Shown here piece by piece: positions 35,824-45,534 of a stretch of 64,000 nt of DNA (its first letter is position 1; every line of letters begins with the position of its first letter). The position numbers and the translations under genes were made by a program. Under the pieces are notes generated by a model. That model was not told the DNA's origin. It saw only the letters and a list, made by a program, of their open reading frames with translations, and searched no databases. This DNA is from Urechidicola croceus (GTDB taxonomy: Bacteria > Bacteroidota > Bacteroidia > Flavobacteriales > Flavobacteriaceae). The stretch lies in contig CAJIZG010000005.1 of assembly GCA_905181865.1 (NCBI GenBank), forward strand, positions 310,001 to 374,000. The letters run 5' to 3'.

Positions 35824-36750
35824 ATGAATTTAGTAGAGAAAATAAAGCAACTTAAGAAAGAGAAAAATGCAGTTATTTTGGCTCATTATTATCAAGAAAC
35901 TGAAATTCAAGATATTGCTGATTATGTTGGAGATAGTTTAGGTTTATCTCAAAAAGCAGCTGAAACGGATGCAGATATGATAGTATTTGCAGGCGTTCAT
36001 TTTATGGCCGAAACTGCGAAAATTTTAAGTCCAAATAAGAAAGTGGTTCTTCCAGATGTAAATGCTGGGTGCTCTTTAGCTGATTCTTGTCCACCCGATG
36101 AATTTAAAAAATTTATAGAGGCACATCCGGATCATACGGTAATTACCTATGTAAATTGTAGTGCTGAAATTAAAGCAATGACTGATATCGTTTGTACTTC
36201 ATCAAATGCACTTAAAATTGTAAACTCTATTGCAAAAGATAAGCCGATCATTTTTGCTCCAGACAAGAATTTAGGAAATTATATTATAAAAGAGTCGGGA
36301 AGAGAGATGTTATTGTGGGATGGAAGTTGCATTGTTCATGAAGCATTTTCTATTGAGAAATTATTAGAATTACACAAAGAACATCCGGATTCAACGATTA
36401 TAGCACATCCTGAATCCGAGGCTCATATTCTTCAAACAGCGACTTACATTGGATCTACTGCAGGGATGATTAATTATGTAAAGCAATATCCTGAAAAGAA
36501 ATTCATTGTGGCTACAGAAGCAGGTATTTTGCACAAAATGGCTCAAGAAGTTCCAGGAACTATCTTAATTCCTGCGCCAGCGGAAGCGGATAATACGTGT
36601 GCTTGTAGCGAATGTCATTTTATGAAAATGAATACCCTTCAGAAATTGTATGACTGTATGCTAAATGAAAGTCCACAAATTGAAATTTCAAAAGAAATTC
36701 AAGAAAGAGCACTAGTGCCAATAACTCGTATGCTGGAATTATCAGTTTAA
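35824..36750 (+). CDS. nadA: quinolinate synthase NadA
   Basis: 308 aa. Conserved blocks [24 protein letters not shown] (partly: [14 protein letters not shown]), [38 protein letters not shown] and the C-terminal [14 protein letters not shown] supply the substrate site and the three cysteines that hold the [4Fe-4S] cluster. It condenses iminoaspartate with dihydroxyacetone phosphate to quinolinate in NAD synthesis. Followed 1 bp later by nadB. An Fe-S-type Rrf2 regulator is divergent from it. Confidence 0.96.
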   Translation: MNLVEKIKQLKKEKNAVILAHYYQETEIQDIADYVGDSLGLSQKAAETDADMIVFAGVHFMAETAKILSPNKKVVLPDVNAGCSLADSCPPDEFKKFIEAHPDHTVITYVNCSAEIKAMTDIVCTSSNALKIVNSIAKDKPIIFAPDKNLGNYIIKESGREMLLWDGSCIVHEAFSIEKLLELHKEHPDSTIIAHPESEAHILQTATYIGSTAGMINYVKQYPEKKFIVATEAGILHKMAQEVPGTILIPAPAEADNTCACSECHFMKMNTLQKLYDCMLNESPQIEISKEIQERALVPITRMLELSV

Positions 36751-36751
36751 T

Positions 36752-38317
36752 ATGATCACAACCAGTTATTTAGTTATTGGTTCTGGAATAGCAGGGTTGA
36801 CGTATGCCGTTAAAATTGCCGAAAAATTTCCAGAAAAATCGATTACAATAGTTACCAAAAGTACAGAAGACGAATCGAACACTAAATATGCCCAAGGAGG
36901 TGTTGCTATTGTTCTTGATCTCGAAAAGGATTCATTTAATAAACATATTCAGGATACCTTAACTGCTGGAGGCGGTTTATGTGATTTGTCTGTTGTTGAA
37001 AACGTTATTACAGAAGGTCCACAAAGGCTCAAAGAATTGATGCAATGGGGAGCAAACTTTGATGTTAACAATGAGGGGAATTTAGATTTAGGGAAGGAAG
37101 GAGGACATTCCGAATATCGTATAGTCCACCATAAAGATATTACTGGATTTGAAGTTGAAAGAGCCTTGTTAAATCGATCTCATCAACTGTCAAATATTAC
37201 TATTTTACAGCATCATTTTGCTATTGATTTGATTACAGAGCATCAACTAAAAAATGTTGACTCCAATTCTTTAAAATGTTACGGAGTCTACGTCTTAGAT
37301 CAAAAATCAAAAAAGGTATTGACAATTAAGGCCGACAGAACGGTATTAGCTTCTGGTGGAATCGGCCGGATTTATGGACATACTACAAATCCTATTGTAG
37401 CCTCAGGTGATGGAATTGCCATGGCGTATAGAGCAAAAGCAAAAATTAGGGATATGGAATTTATTCAATTTCATCCTACGGCTTTATACGAAAATAAGGA
37501 GGGGCCGTCATTTTTAATTTCAGAAGCAGTAAGAGGATTTGGAGCCTATCTTAGAAATAAGAAGGGAGAACGATTTATGTTGGAGGTAGATGAACGAGCA
37601 GAATTGGCTTCGCGAGATATTGTGTCGCAAAGTATAGATAGGGAGTTGAAAAAGACGGGAGACACTCATGTGTATTTAGACTGCACTCATTTGGATCTTG
37701 AATCGTTTATAAGGCATTTTCCAAATATCTATGATAAATGTAAGAGCCTGCATATAGATATTAGTAAAGATTGGATTCCGGTATTACCTGCGTCTCATTA
37801 TTTGTGTGGAGGGGTTGTTGTAGATAAGCATGGTGAAACTACGATTCAAAATTTATTCGCTTGTGGTGAATGTTCTAGAACTGGTTTACACGGGGCAAAT
37901 AGATTAGCTTCAAATTCGTTATTAGAGGCCTTAGTTTATGCTCATAACATTTTTAAATATCACAGTAAATATCCTTCAGTTAAAGAAGAGATACGACTTC
38001 CTAAATGGAATGACGAAGGAACAAATATTCCTAAAGAGCATGTTTTAATTCAGCATAATTTAAAGAAATTACAATTACTAATGCAAGATTATGTTGGTAT
38101 TGTTAGAAATAATAGTCGTTTAACGAAGGCTATAAAACATTTAGATTTAATATACGACGAGGTGGAAGAATTGTATGTGGATTCAAAAGTGAACACGACC
38201 CTTGGGGAACTTCGAAATATGATAAATGTGGCACATTTAATTATAAGTCAATCCTTAGAGAGAAAAGAGAATAAGGGGGGGTTTTATAATATTGATAATA
38301 TTGAAGTAAAGGAATAA
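36752..38317 (+). CDS. nadB: L-aspartate oxidase NadB
   Basis: 521 aa FAD enzyme. The dinucleotide motif GSGIAGLTYA is at the N-terminus; TKYAQGGVA, EGGHSEYRIVHHKDITG, IQFHPTAL, SRDIVSQ, HYLCGGVVVD and GLHGANRLASNSLLE are the family blocks including active-site His and Arg residues. Oxidises L-aspartate to iminoaspartate, the substrate of NadA encoded 1 bp upstream. A C-terminal helical domain is present. Complete. Confidence 0.96.
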   Translation: MITTSYLVIGSGIAGLTYAVKIAEKFPEKSITIVTKSTEDESNTKYAQGGVAIVLDLEKDSFNKHIQDTLTAGGGLCDLSVVENVITEGPQRLKELMQWGANFDVNNEGNLDLGKEGGHSEYRIVHHKDITGFEVERALLNRSHQLSNITILQHHFAIDLITEHQLKNVDSNSLKCYGVYVLDQKSKKVLTIKADRTVLASGGIGRIYGHTTNPIVASGDGIAMAYRAKAKIRDMEFIQFHPTALYENKEGPSFLISEAVRGFGAYLRNKKGERFMLEVDERAELASRDIVSQSIDRELKKTGDTHVYLDCTHLDLESFIRHFPNIYDKCKSLHIDISKDWIPVLPASHYLCGGVVVDKHGETTIQNLFACGECSRTGLHGANRLASNSLLEALVYAHNIFKYHSKYPSVKEEIRLPKWNDEGTNIPKEHVLIQHNLKKLQLLMQDYVGIVRNNSRLTKAIKHLDLIYDEVEELYVDSKVNTTLGELRNMINVAHLIISQSLERKENKGGFYNIDNIEVKE

Positions 38318-38331
38318 ACTAATTTTTTTAA

Positions 38332-39312
38332 TTATTTTTTGTACGGTAATCTTGCGAAAAGAACTACAGATAAAAATAAAACGAGAGTAGCGCCTGCCAA
38401 GGTTTCATAGTAATTTTTAATTAATTAAATATTCAACTTAATAGCGATTCCTTTATTAAATAAGAGCGTTTCTGTGAGTAGAAATCTGATTATAAATAAT
38501 TGATTACTTCTTTTAGATAATTCCATCAATTTAAAGTGATTTAAATATCCGAATAGGGATAAATAAAGAATGCCCAAAAAGACCCAATAGATATAGCCTG
38601 CTGCAAAGTCTACTTGATTTGAAATTATTTCTAAAAAACAAGAAGTACTTATCAATAATTGTAGCACTATTTTTTTATTAGAAATAGAGCCATGAGCAAC
38701 TTAAAGATATCTGAAGCGATAGTTGATTTTCTAGACTTTAAGGTTACAAGGTGTGGTTGAATAATTTTTAAAAGCACCCCAAACGCTATAAATTATAAAA
38801 CCGATCCTAACCCTATGAGCATATTAAAAATAATTGAGGTGTTGCCTAGTGTATTTATAATAGTTCTTCGTGTCCATAGTCCGATGCTTGATAATACCAT
38901 AAGCGATAATCCAGTATGTACTGCTTTATAGGAGTTTTGTCATTTTATATGGTATGCTTTTTAAAGAACCAAATAAACGAGTAGGATATAAATGAAAACA
39001 AGGAAGAAAATATCATTGAGAAAAGAAAATATCCTGTTATAGGAAAAGATAGTGGCATTCCAATTATTGCGATTTGATCACTCTAAAAGAGAATTTCACA
39101 TTTTTTTAATAGAATTTTCACGGAGATATCAAAAATAAATAAGGGCTGTTAATGCCGTTTACAACCAACCCAATGAGGCTATATGAGAATATGTATGTAA
39201 GAGGCATTTGTAGTTTATGGAATGTTAATTATAAAGAAGAATCGTAATGTTATCTATAAGAAAGCAATGATTAAAAAATATACTAGTGTAATGCGGATAT
39301 ATTTTTTGTCAT
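38332..39312 (-). pseudogene. decayed COX1-like polytopic membrane protein
   Basis: On the minus strand a start at 39312 (MTKNISAL) leads through several frame changes: LRFFFIINIP, then NYKCLLHTYSHIASLGWL, TALTALIYF, FPITGYFLFSMIFSS, LSLMVLSSIGLW, NTLGNTS, FIAFGVLLKI, STSCFLEIISNQVDFAAGYIYW (partly quoted as EIISNQVDFAAGYIYW) and ETLAGATLVLFLSVVLF, ending at 38332. The H-x-x-S-H-x-x-x-x-G-W block is like the His-containing helix of the COX1-like membrane proteins of Flavobacteriia that often sit near NO/denitrification genes. At least four frameshifts or stops. Identification is from memory of the family; the decay itself is plain. Confidence 0.65.
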
Positions 39313-39437
39313 CAAACCGATTAGATAGAAATAAGTTATTTTATTGATAGAAGTATGACTATGGTCGAAGTTATATATTCGTAAATTAATCGATAAGGAT
39401 ATTAGGTTTATAGAAACGATTAACATTAAATTTCAAC

Positions 39438-41352
39438 TTAAAATTGTTTTGTTGGGCCAAACTCATCCTTTCTATTCTCGATGATATCATTTAATTTTTT
39501 CCAGTCGTTTGATATATTTTGTTGTAATATGATATTTTCAATTTTTTGAATATTGGATTCTTCCGTTCTATTGTATCGGATTGGAGGTATGTCTTGAGAA
39601 CATTCAAACACATTATTACGAACAATATTCTTGCTTGCTTTATGGAAGCGTAAGGGTGATCTGGCAATATTATAGACTATGTTATTCTCAACAACGATTC
39701 CAGTAATCCCTTCGTCAAGAAACATACCATTACTTTCTGCTCTGCCCGCATTTAGTTTTACGTCATGAATAAGATTGTTCGAAATCACGCTTTTTGGTTG
39801 AAGTCCTAAATTGTAAATTCCACCGCCATCACTTAGCTTGTTTAATATATGGTGAATATGATTCCCGGAAATAATATTTTCCTTACATTGAGTTGGTTCG
39901 GGACTCCACATCCAACCAACTGAAATTCCTGTATACGGAAGATTCCGTATTTCATTTCGGAAGATGTTCGTGTTAGCAACTAGGCCACCCCAAATTCCAA
40001 TGAATCCATAAAACTGTTGCCCACAATGTTCTATCAAACAATTTGAGACTTCTGTATTTTTTGTAACTTGTTGAGGTGCAGATTTCCACTAAGGATCATT
40101 TTGAACTAATCGATCTTTACCTTCACCAATATTTATACCATTTCCTGAAATATCATAAAGATGACTATTTCGAATAATACAGTTTTCTGTTTCTTCCCTG
40201 AACCATATTCCCGATCCACCAGTATGTCTAATTATGCAGTTGTTAAAGAAACAGTTTGATGCTAAATCTACTTCTATCGCAGCAGGAATCTTGTTCCAAC
40301 CATCTTGCTGTTCAGAGCGATTATCAAACATACAGGCTTGAATTCCGCAGTATCCATTATTCGGTATCTGCCAATTACTGTATTCAAACGTAATTCCTTC
40401 AAATGAAATATTTTTGACTTTTTCTCTGTTTTGTCGGTTACCTGTAATTTTTATTAACTGTGAGGTTGATGGAATTACAGCTTCAATATTGGAAGTAGTT
40501 TCGCCTTTCTTAGGATAGTAATAGATTTTTTTATCATCTAAATCATAGAACCATTCACTTGGACTATCCACGAATTCCAATGCGTTTTCGAGAAAATAGC
40601 GAGGTTGTTTTTCCCAGTTAGTCATATGAAAAAAGTCTAATACTTTTGCCCCGACCCAATCAACGGTTGTTAGTTTATTTTCATTCCAGTCTATAGATTT
40701 TACATTTATTCTACTTATCGACCAATCGTATAGAAATATTAGTTCTAGTTCATTTGGGGTTTTAACTTTGAAAATATCATTTGGTTCAAACTGAAAGTTG
40801 GTGCGACCATCTTCACCAGCTTTTGAAACTTGTAAGTATTCCTGATTTGGATGCATCGAGCGAATAACACGTTTGTTATTTATAAATAGTTCTCGAATGT
40901 TTCCAGGGGAATTTGTGTCTAGTTGTGCAGAAAAGAGTCCGGTTGGTTCTAGTTCCCAATTAGTAATTTGTTTTCCACCACTCAGTATTGGTTGTTCACC
41001 TTCCATAGCCTTCCAATGTACATTGCTGTTTTCTAAACCTAACTTTAGAGGATTTGATAAATAATAGGTACCGCCATATAGCTATAGATTTATCTTTTTC
41101 TGATTGTGATGCAAGTACTGAAGCTTTGGCTAGAGTGTGAACAGGACTATTTTTGGTTCCGTTATTTTTGTCATTTCCATTTGGAGATATGTAAATGTCT
41201 TGGGTAATTATTGTGTCATTACAACCTATAGCGATCGTTAAGAATATAACCGAAAGATGAAGAAGAAATCGATGCGTTTTAAGAAGAGTTAGTATATTTT
41301 TTACGAAATTGTTTGATGCATTGCAATATATCAATTTAAAAAGACCTCTCAA
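39438..41352 (-). pseudogene. right-handed beta-helix enzyme (GH141/PL-like), broken
   Basis: Three pieces form one ~630-residue protein. The first (41352 to ~41070) has a signal/lipoprotein-like N-terminus (FLTIAIGC) and DIYISPNGNDKNNGT; a frameshift near 41073 then leads to GTYYLSNPLKLGLENSN and EGEQPILSGGKQITNW; the middle runs to an in-frame TAG just before 40088 (after RLVQNDP) and the rest resumes in the same frame with QQFYGFIGIWGG, GGIYNLGLQPKSVISNNLIHD and ends at 39438. The repeated short N-x-I/V-x-x-N pattern is that of parallel beta-helix carbohydrate enzymes; the opening block is shared by GH141-type proteins. Two lesions, otherwise well preserved, so the loss looks recent. Confidence 0.8.
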
Positions 41353-41403
41353 ATTAATGAAAGGTCTAATAAGAGTAGTAAACTATTGTGAAAAGACTAA
41401 ATA

Positions 41404-41739
41404 CTATTTACCACCCAGCATTAATAATTCGCTGCACACCACTTCAGTGATGTATCTTTTGTTTCCGTCTTTGTCGTCATAAGAACGGGATGTTAATTTA
41501 CCTTCAATGGCGATTTCACTTCCTTTCTCTACATATTTTTCGATAATTTCGGCTGTTTTATTCCAAGCTACAATATTGTGCCATTCTGTGTTTTGAACTT
41601 TTTCGCCTTTAGCGTTTTTAAAAGATTCGTTTGTAGCGATTGAGAATTTCGCTAATTTTTTTCCAGAGTCTAAAGTGATGATTTCTGGATTGTTTCCTAA
41701 GTTACCGATTAACTGTACTTTGTTTCTTAACGTATTCAT
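41404..41739 (-). CDS. ssb: single-stranded DNA-binding protein, short form
   Basis: 111 aa OB-fold protein: NKVQLIGNLGNNPEI, KKLAKFSIATNESF, TEWHNIVAWNKTAEI, KGSEIAIEGKLTSRSY and YITEVVCSELLML are the SSB core. It ends right after the core (LGGK), so the acidic C-terminal tip (DDxIPF) that recruits repair proteins in canonical SSB is missing. Flavobacteria often carry this short SSB in addition to a full-length one; the second copy is not in the window. Binds single-stranded DNA. It is intact although genes on both sides are decayed. Confidence 0.9.
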   Translation of the reverse strand: MNTLRNKVQLIGNLGNNPEIITLDSGKKLAKFSIATNESFKNAKGEKVQNTEWHNIVAWNKTAEIIEKYVEKGSEIAIEGKLTSRSYDDKDGNKRYITEVVCSELLMLGGK

Positions 41740-42075
41740 AAGATAAGTTTTTAAAGATTAATAAAATGTGTGTCACTATTGACATTGCAAATATTGGAAG
41801 TCTTTAAGAATTTATTCGATTATTAAACGGTTACTTTCGTTTGTAAATGATATAGTCGTTTACATTCATATAATTTTGTAACTTTGTGAAGTATAATTAT
41901 AGGATTAACAGAGATATGTCTCCTTATGAATAAGGTAGTACTTCGACTTCTTCATTTGTTAAATTTAAAAATAAAATTTATAATGAGTATTTTTGATAAG
42001 GGCGTAACCTGTATATCCGTAAATCGTCATAAATAAATTAAAATATCGTATATTTAATTGATTTTAAAATAGTTA
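41740..42075. other. intergenic stretch, no gene seen
   Basis: 336 bp of AT-rich sequence between ssb and the transposase remnant. A promoter-like TAACTTTG box lies at 41879-41886 on the plus strand, but no reading frame follows it. Nothing else can be supported. Confidence 0.4.
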
Positions 42076-42990
42076 ATGATGCATATATTTAGTTTTGGAG
42101 TTCATTTTATGGATGAAATGAGGTGCTGACTTCACTTTAAAGCGCAAAGAGACCATGAAGGGATTATTTGTGAACGTTGTTGAGGAACAGAACACGATTG
42201 ATTCGTTAATAAATGGAGTTATCATTGTAAAGCCTTTAATTCGAGGACATCACTTCCTAGCGGGGCGATAATGTAAAGTTCTAATTTTTCCTTTATGATA
42301 TGGTATAAGACTATATTTTTGATGAGCACTGCCAAGAAGAGATTTTCGAGTAAGGAGATACAGCCTCAATTAGGTTTAAAACGTTATGAGCCCGTATGTG
42401 CAATGGTTCATAAGTTGTATAAAGCGATAGGACAACATGATGACCACGACTTTTTGGAAGGAATGATAGAAATGGATGAAGGTGATTTACCATAGAAGCT
42501 TCAGAGTAAGTCCATAAAACTCAAGAGATGGTCGTGGTAGTAAAACCAAGTCAAATGTGATAATTATGGCAGAAAGCACCATTGTTGAAGTTATTGATAC
42601 AGGAAAAAATAGATAGGCAATGCAGGTACTTTAAAGTGAAGCTACGTCAAGACCATAAAATAGAAAGTACAGAAAAACGCTTCAGTAAGCCATAGATAAA
42701 TAGGAATCTATCGTTTTTACAGACCAAAGTACCTCATATGTCAATATTGCCCATTATTGCGATATCCATATTAGTTAAAAGTCAAATAAACAGGCTGCTA
42801 AAGAGACTTTAAAATGGATACATATAATTATAAGCAAGGCTAAGAGAAGTTTTGTAGGAACGCATCATAAAATAAAAGGGAAATACATTCAACTTTACCT
42901 GAATGAATTCATTTATAAACGCAATAGAAGGTACTTCTGAGAAAAAATATTCGATAGGCTATTAACAGCGATAAAAGTATTGGTCATTAA
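42076..42990 (+). mobile_element. degenerate IS1595-type (ISXO2-like) transposase
   Basis: Fragments in order match an ISXO2-like transposase of ~300 residues: FSFGVHFMDEMRC, HFKAQRDHEGIICERC and GTEHD (zinc-ribbon part), WYKTIFLMSTAKKRFSSKEI, LGLKRYEPVCAMVHKL, EGMIEMDEGD (start of the DDE-type core), VFTDQSTSYV, TLKWIHIIISKAKRSFVGTHHKIKG and EFIYKRNRRYF near the end. Many stops and frame changes make it non-functional. I could not find matching terminal inverted repeats or a target duplication, so the element ends are unknown and the coordinates mark only the transposase. Confidence 0.75.
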
Positions 42991-43102
42991 ACGGATACAC
43001 AAAATGTTTTTTAAGAAAATGAAGCGCAGATTAAAGATTGGAAAAAATTATTAAAGAAAGAGTAAATCAAGATTCTGCTATTTTAGCAAAAAGATGAAAA
43101 CT

Positions 43103-43453
43103 ATGGAAGCACAAAAATGTTTGGAATGTGGAGAACCTTTTAAAGGTAGAATTGATAAGAAATTCTGTTCTGATTATTGTCGAAATTCATTTAATAACAG
43201 CATGAATAAGGATAGCAAAAAGATGATACGAAATGTCAATTATCGACTAAGACAGAATTATAAGACGCTTTGTGAACTAAATAATACTGGAAAGACAAAA
43301 GTTACTCGAGTTAAATTAATCAGTAGTAATTTTGATTTTAATGTATTCACGTCAATATATACTACTAAAACGCGGAACACATATTATTACGTGTATGATC
43401 AAGGTTACTTAATGCTGGAAAACGATTATTATTTACTGATTAAAAGAGAATAG
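43103..43453 (+). CDS. small zinc-ribbon protein, conserved in Flavobacteriia
   Basis: 116 aa from ATG 43103 (another Met three codons upstream at 43094). The N-terminus has two cysteine pairs, CLECGEPFKG and KKFCSDYCRNSFNN, which should bind one zinc ion, followed by a basic helix (KKMIRNVNYRLRQNYK) and a beta-rich C-terminus ending in YYLLIKRE. The zinc-ribbon is visible; the function is not known to me. It lies between a dead transposase and a convergent CBS-domain gene. Confidence 0.7.
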   Translation: MEAQKCLECGEPFKGRIDKKFCSDYCRNSFNNSMNKDSKKMIRNVNYRLRQNYKTLCELNNTGKTKVTRVKLISSNFDFNVFTSIYTTKTRNTYYYVYDQGYLMLENDYYLLIKRE

Positions 43454-43489
43454 ATACTATAATCTTAGATCTGTTAAATAGTAAAAAAT

Positions 43490-43528
43490 AATAAAAAAGT
43501 AACTTTTTCTGACGGTTTCTTTTTTATT
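43490..43528. terminator. possible bidirectional terminator
   Basis: AATAAAAAAG (43490-43499) pairs with CTTTTTTATT (43519-43528), a perfect 10-bp inverted repeat in the gap between two convergent genes. It is made only of A-T pairs plus one G-C, so the stem is weak. Confidence 0.35.
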
Positions 43529-43548
43529 ATTAGGAGAATAATACGGTA

Positions 43549-44013
43549 TTATTTCCAAGTATTTCCCTTTTGATTTAATGCTGCTTTCAATATATCATGC
43601 TGACTAATTTGGCCAATTAATTTTCCGTCTTTAATAATTGGAAAACGTCTTCTTTTAGAATTTAAAAATTTATTCGCTGCATCGAAAATATTCATATTAG
43701 CTTCGATAGTCTCTACATTTTCAACCATGTAGGTTTCCACTTTTGTTTCGGTCAACGGCATATTAAAATAGCGACTTTCAGAGAGCTGTTTAATGCAATC
43801 TCCTTCTGAAATTATTCCGACGAGTTCACCTTTATCATTTACAACAGGTCCACCAGAAATACGATATTTTATAAGTATATTCATTACCTCTAGCACAGAT
43901 TGATCTGGCTTAAATGTAATTAATTTTTTCGTCATATAATCGGAAACCAACGTTGCGCTTCCCGCAGATCTGCTTTTTCTTTTAAACGGTGCTCTAAAAT
44001 TCTTAATGCCCAT
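43549..44013 (-). CDS. CBS-domain protein
   Basis: 154 aa with two CBS domains (~25-80: VSDYMTKKLITFKPDQSVLEV, YRISGGPVVNDKGELVGIISEGD (quoted in part); ~95-150: VETIEANMNIFDAAN, RRRFPIIKDGKLIGQISQHDIL). A pair of CBS domains forms a Bateman module that binds adenosine nucleotides. No enzyme or transporter domain is attached, so it is a stand-alone regulatory protein of unknown partner. Downstream of pyk on the same strand with a 91-bp gap. Confidence 0.88.
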   Translation of the reverse strand: MGIKNFRAPFKRKSRSAGSATLVSDYMTKKLITFKPDQSVLEVMNILIKYRISGGPVVNDKGELVGIISEGDCIKQLSESRYFNMPLTETKVETYMVENVETIEANMNIFDAANKFLNSKRRRFPIIKDGKLIGQISQHDILKAALNQKGNTWK

Positions 44014-44104
44014 AGTAGTAGATTTTCGATGAATCCTAAATATAGCAAATAAAACGAAAAAGGCAAATTTAATTTCCGATTATGTAAATTATAGTGAAAT
44101 CAGA

Positions 44105-45532
44105 TTAGTCTATTTGTGTAACACGCATGGTGTTTACCATCCCTTTTTCTTTTACTGGCATAGAGGTTAAGTTAATAACATAGTCGTCTTTTTCTATAAA
44201 TCCTTTCTCACGAGCCATTTGGTTAATTTCTCTAATCGTAGTATCTGTATTGACCAAATTACTGTAGTAGAAAGTCTTAACACCCCATAAAAGGTTTAGC
44301 ATTGTTAATATTCTCTTGTTAGAAGTGAATGCTAAAATATGTGTATTGCTAGGTCTCCATGCTGAAATTTGAAAAGCTGTATACCCTGAATTCGTTAGGG
44401 TAGAAATCGCTTTTGCATCAATATCGGTAGCCATTAACGCCGCATGATGACAAATAGCTTTTGAAATATACCTGTTTGTCTTAATATGTGGTGCTTCACG
44501 CGGCACTTCAATAAGAGGTGAATTTTCAACACTTTCAATAATATTAGTCATGTGCTGAATCACATTTACCGGATCAATTCCAACAGAAGTTTCACCTGAA
44601 AGCATTACTGCATCTGCACCATCCATAATAGAATTTGCGACATCATTTACTTCTGCTCTTGTAGGAACTAAATTCTCAATCATTGTTTCCATCATTTGAG
44701 TGGCAATAATAATTGGAATTCTCGCTTGTTTAGCTCTTAATACTAAACTTTTTTGAACTAAAGGCACTTCGTTCATTGGAATCTCTACGCCTAAATCTCC
44801 ACGGGCAACCATTAAAGCATCGCAATAAGGAATCAACGAGTCTATATTTTTAACGGCTTCTGGTTTTTCAATTTTTGCAATTACAGGGATTTTGTAATCA
44901 GAATGTTCAGCAATTAAATCGTGTAGCATTTTTAAATCATCACCAGTTCTTACGAAGGATAGTGCGATCCAATCTACTTCAAGGCCAATGGCAAAAATTG
45001 CATCTTCAATGTCTTTTTGAGTTAACGCAGGCTGAGAAATATTTGTGTTTGGTAAATTAACTCCTTTTTTTGATTTTAATTCCCCTCCACGAATAACTTT
45101 CGTAAGTACATTTGTGTTATTATCAGACTCTATAACTTCAAATAATAATTTTCCGTCGTCTACTAAAATATGTTCACCAGCTTTAACATCTTGTGGAAAA
45201 GTTTGATAAGTCATAAACGCTTTTTTATCATTTCCAACACATTCTTCAGTCGTAAAAGTAAAAGTATCGCCATCTTTCAAAATGGCATTTTCCATTACGC
45301 CAACTCTAAGTTTAGGCCCTTGTAAATCGGCTAAAATAGTACTGTTACGCCCTGTTTCTTCATTTAATTCACGAATAAATTTAATTCGTTGTTCAACGTC
45401 GGCGTAATCGGCGTGAGAAAAATTTATTCTAAAAACATTAGCGCCAGCCAATATCATATTTTTTATGGTTTCCTTATCTCTACAGGCTGGCCCTAAGGTT
45501 GCAACTATTTTAGTTTTTTTAAATTGTGACAT
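44105..45532 (-). CDS. pyk: pyruvate kinase
   Basis: 475 aa. Blocks KIVATLGPAC, FRINFSHAD, DLQGPKLRVG, DDGKLLFEV, SFVRTGDDL, VIAKIEKPEAV, MVARGDLGVEIP, ATQMMETMIENLVPTRAEV and GADAVMLSGETSVG are all intact and include the catalytic Lys and the metal ligands. Catalyses the last step of glycolysis. It starts 2 bp after the IPExxxVDY gene, a neighbour pairing that is conserved in Flavobacteriia. Confidence 0.96.
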   Translation of the reverse strand: MSQFKKTKIVATLGPACRDKETIKNMILAGANVFRINFSHADYADVEQRIKFIRELNEETGRNSTILADLQGPKLRVGVMENAILKDGDTFTFTTEECVGNDKKAFMTYQTFPQDVKAGEHILVDDGKLLFEVIESDNNTNVLTKVIRGGELKSKKGVNLPNTNISQPALTQKDIEDAIFAIGLEVDWIALSFVRTGDDLKMLHDLIAEHSDYKIPVIAKIEKPEAVKNIDSLIPYCDALMVARGDLGVEIPMNEVPLVQKSLVLRAKQARIPIIIATQMMETMIENLVPTRAEVNDVANSIMDGADAVMLSGETSVGIDPVNVIQHMTNIIESVENSPLIEVPREAPHIKTNRYISKAICHHAALMATDIDAKAISTLTNSGYTAFQISAWRPSNTHILAFTSNKRILTMLNLLWGVKTFYYSNLVNTDTTIREINQMAREKGFIEKDDYVINLTSMPVKEKGMVNTMRVTQID

Positions 45533-45534
45533 AG

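Noticed and set aside
41740-43100. Complete insertion sequence with terminal inverted repeats
   Set aside because: I found no matching terminal repeats or target duplication around the transposase remnant, so only the decayed transposase is annotated.
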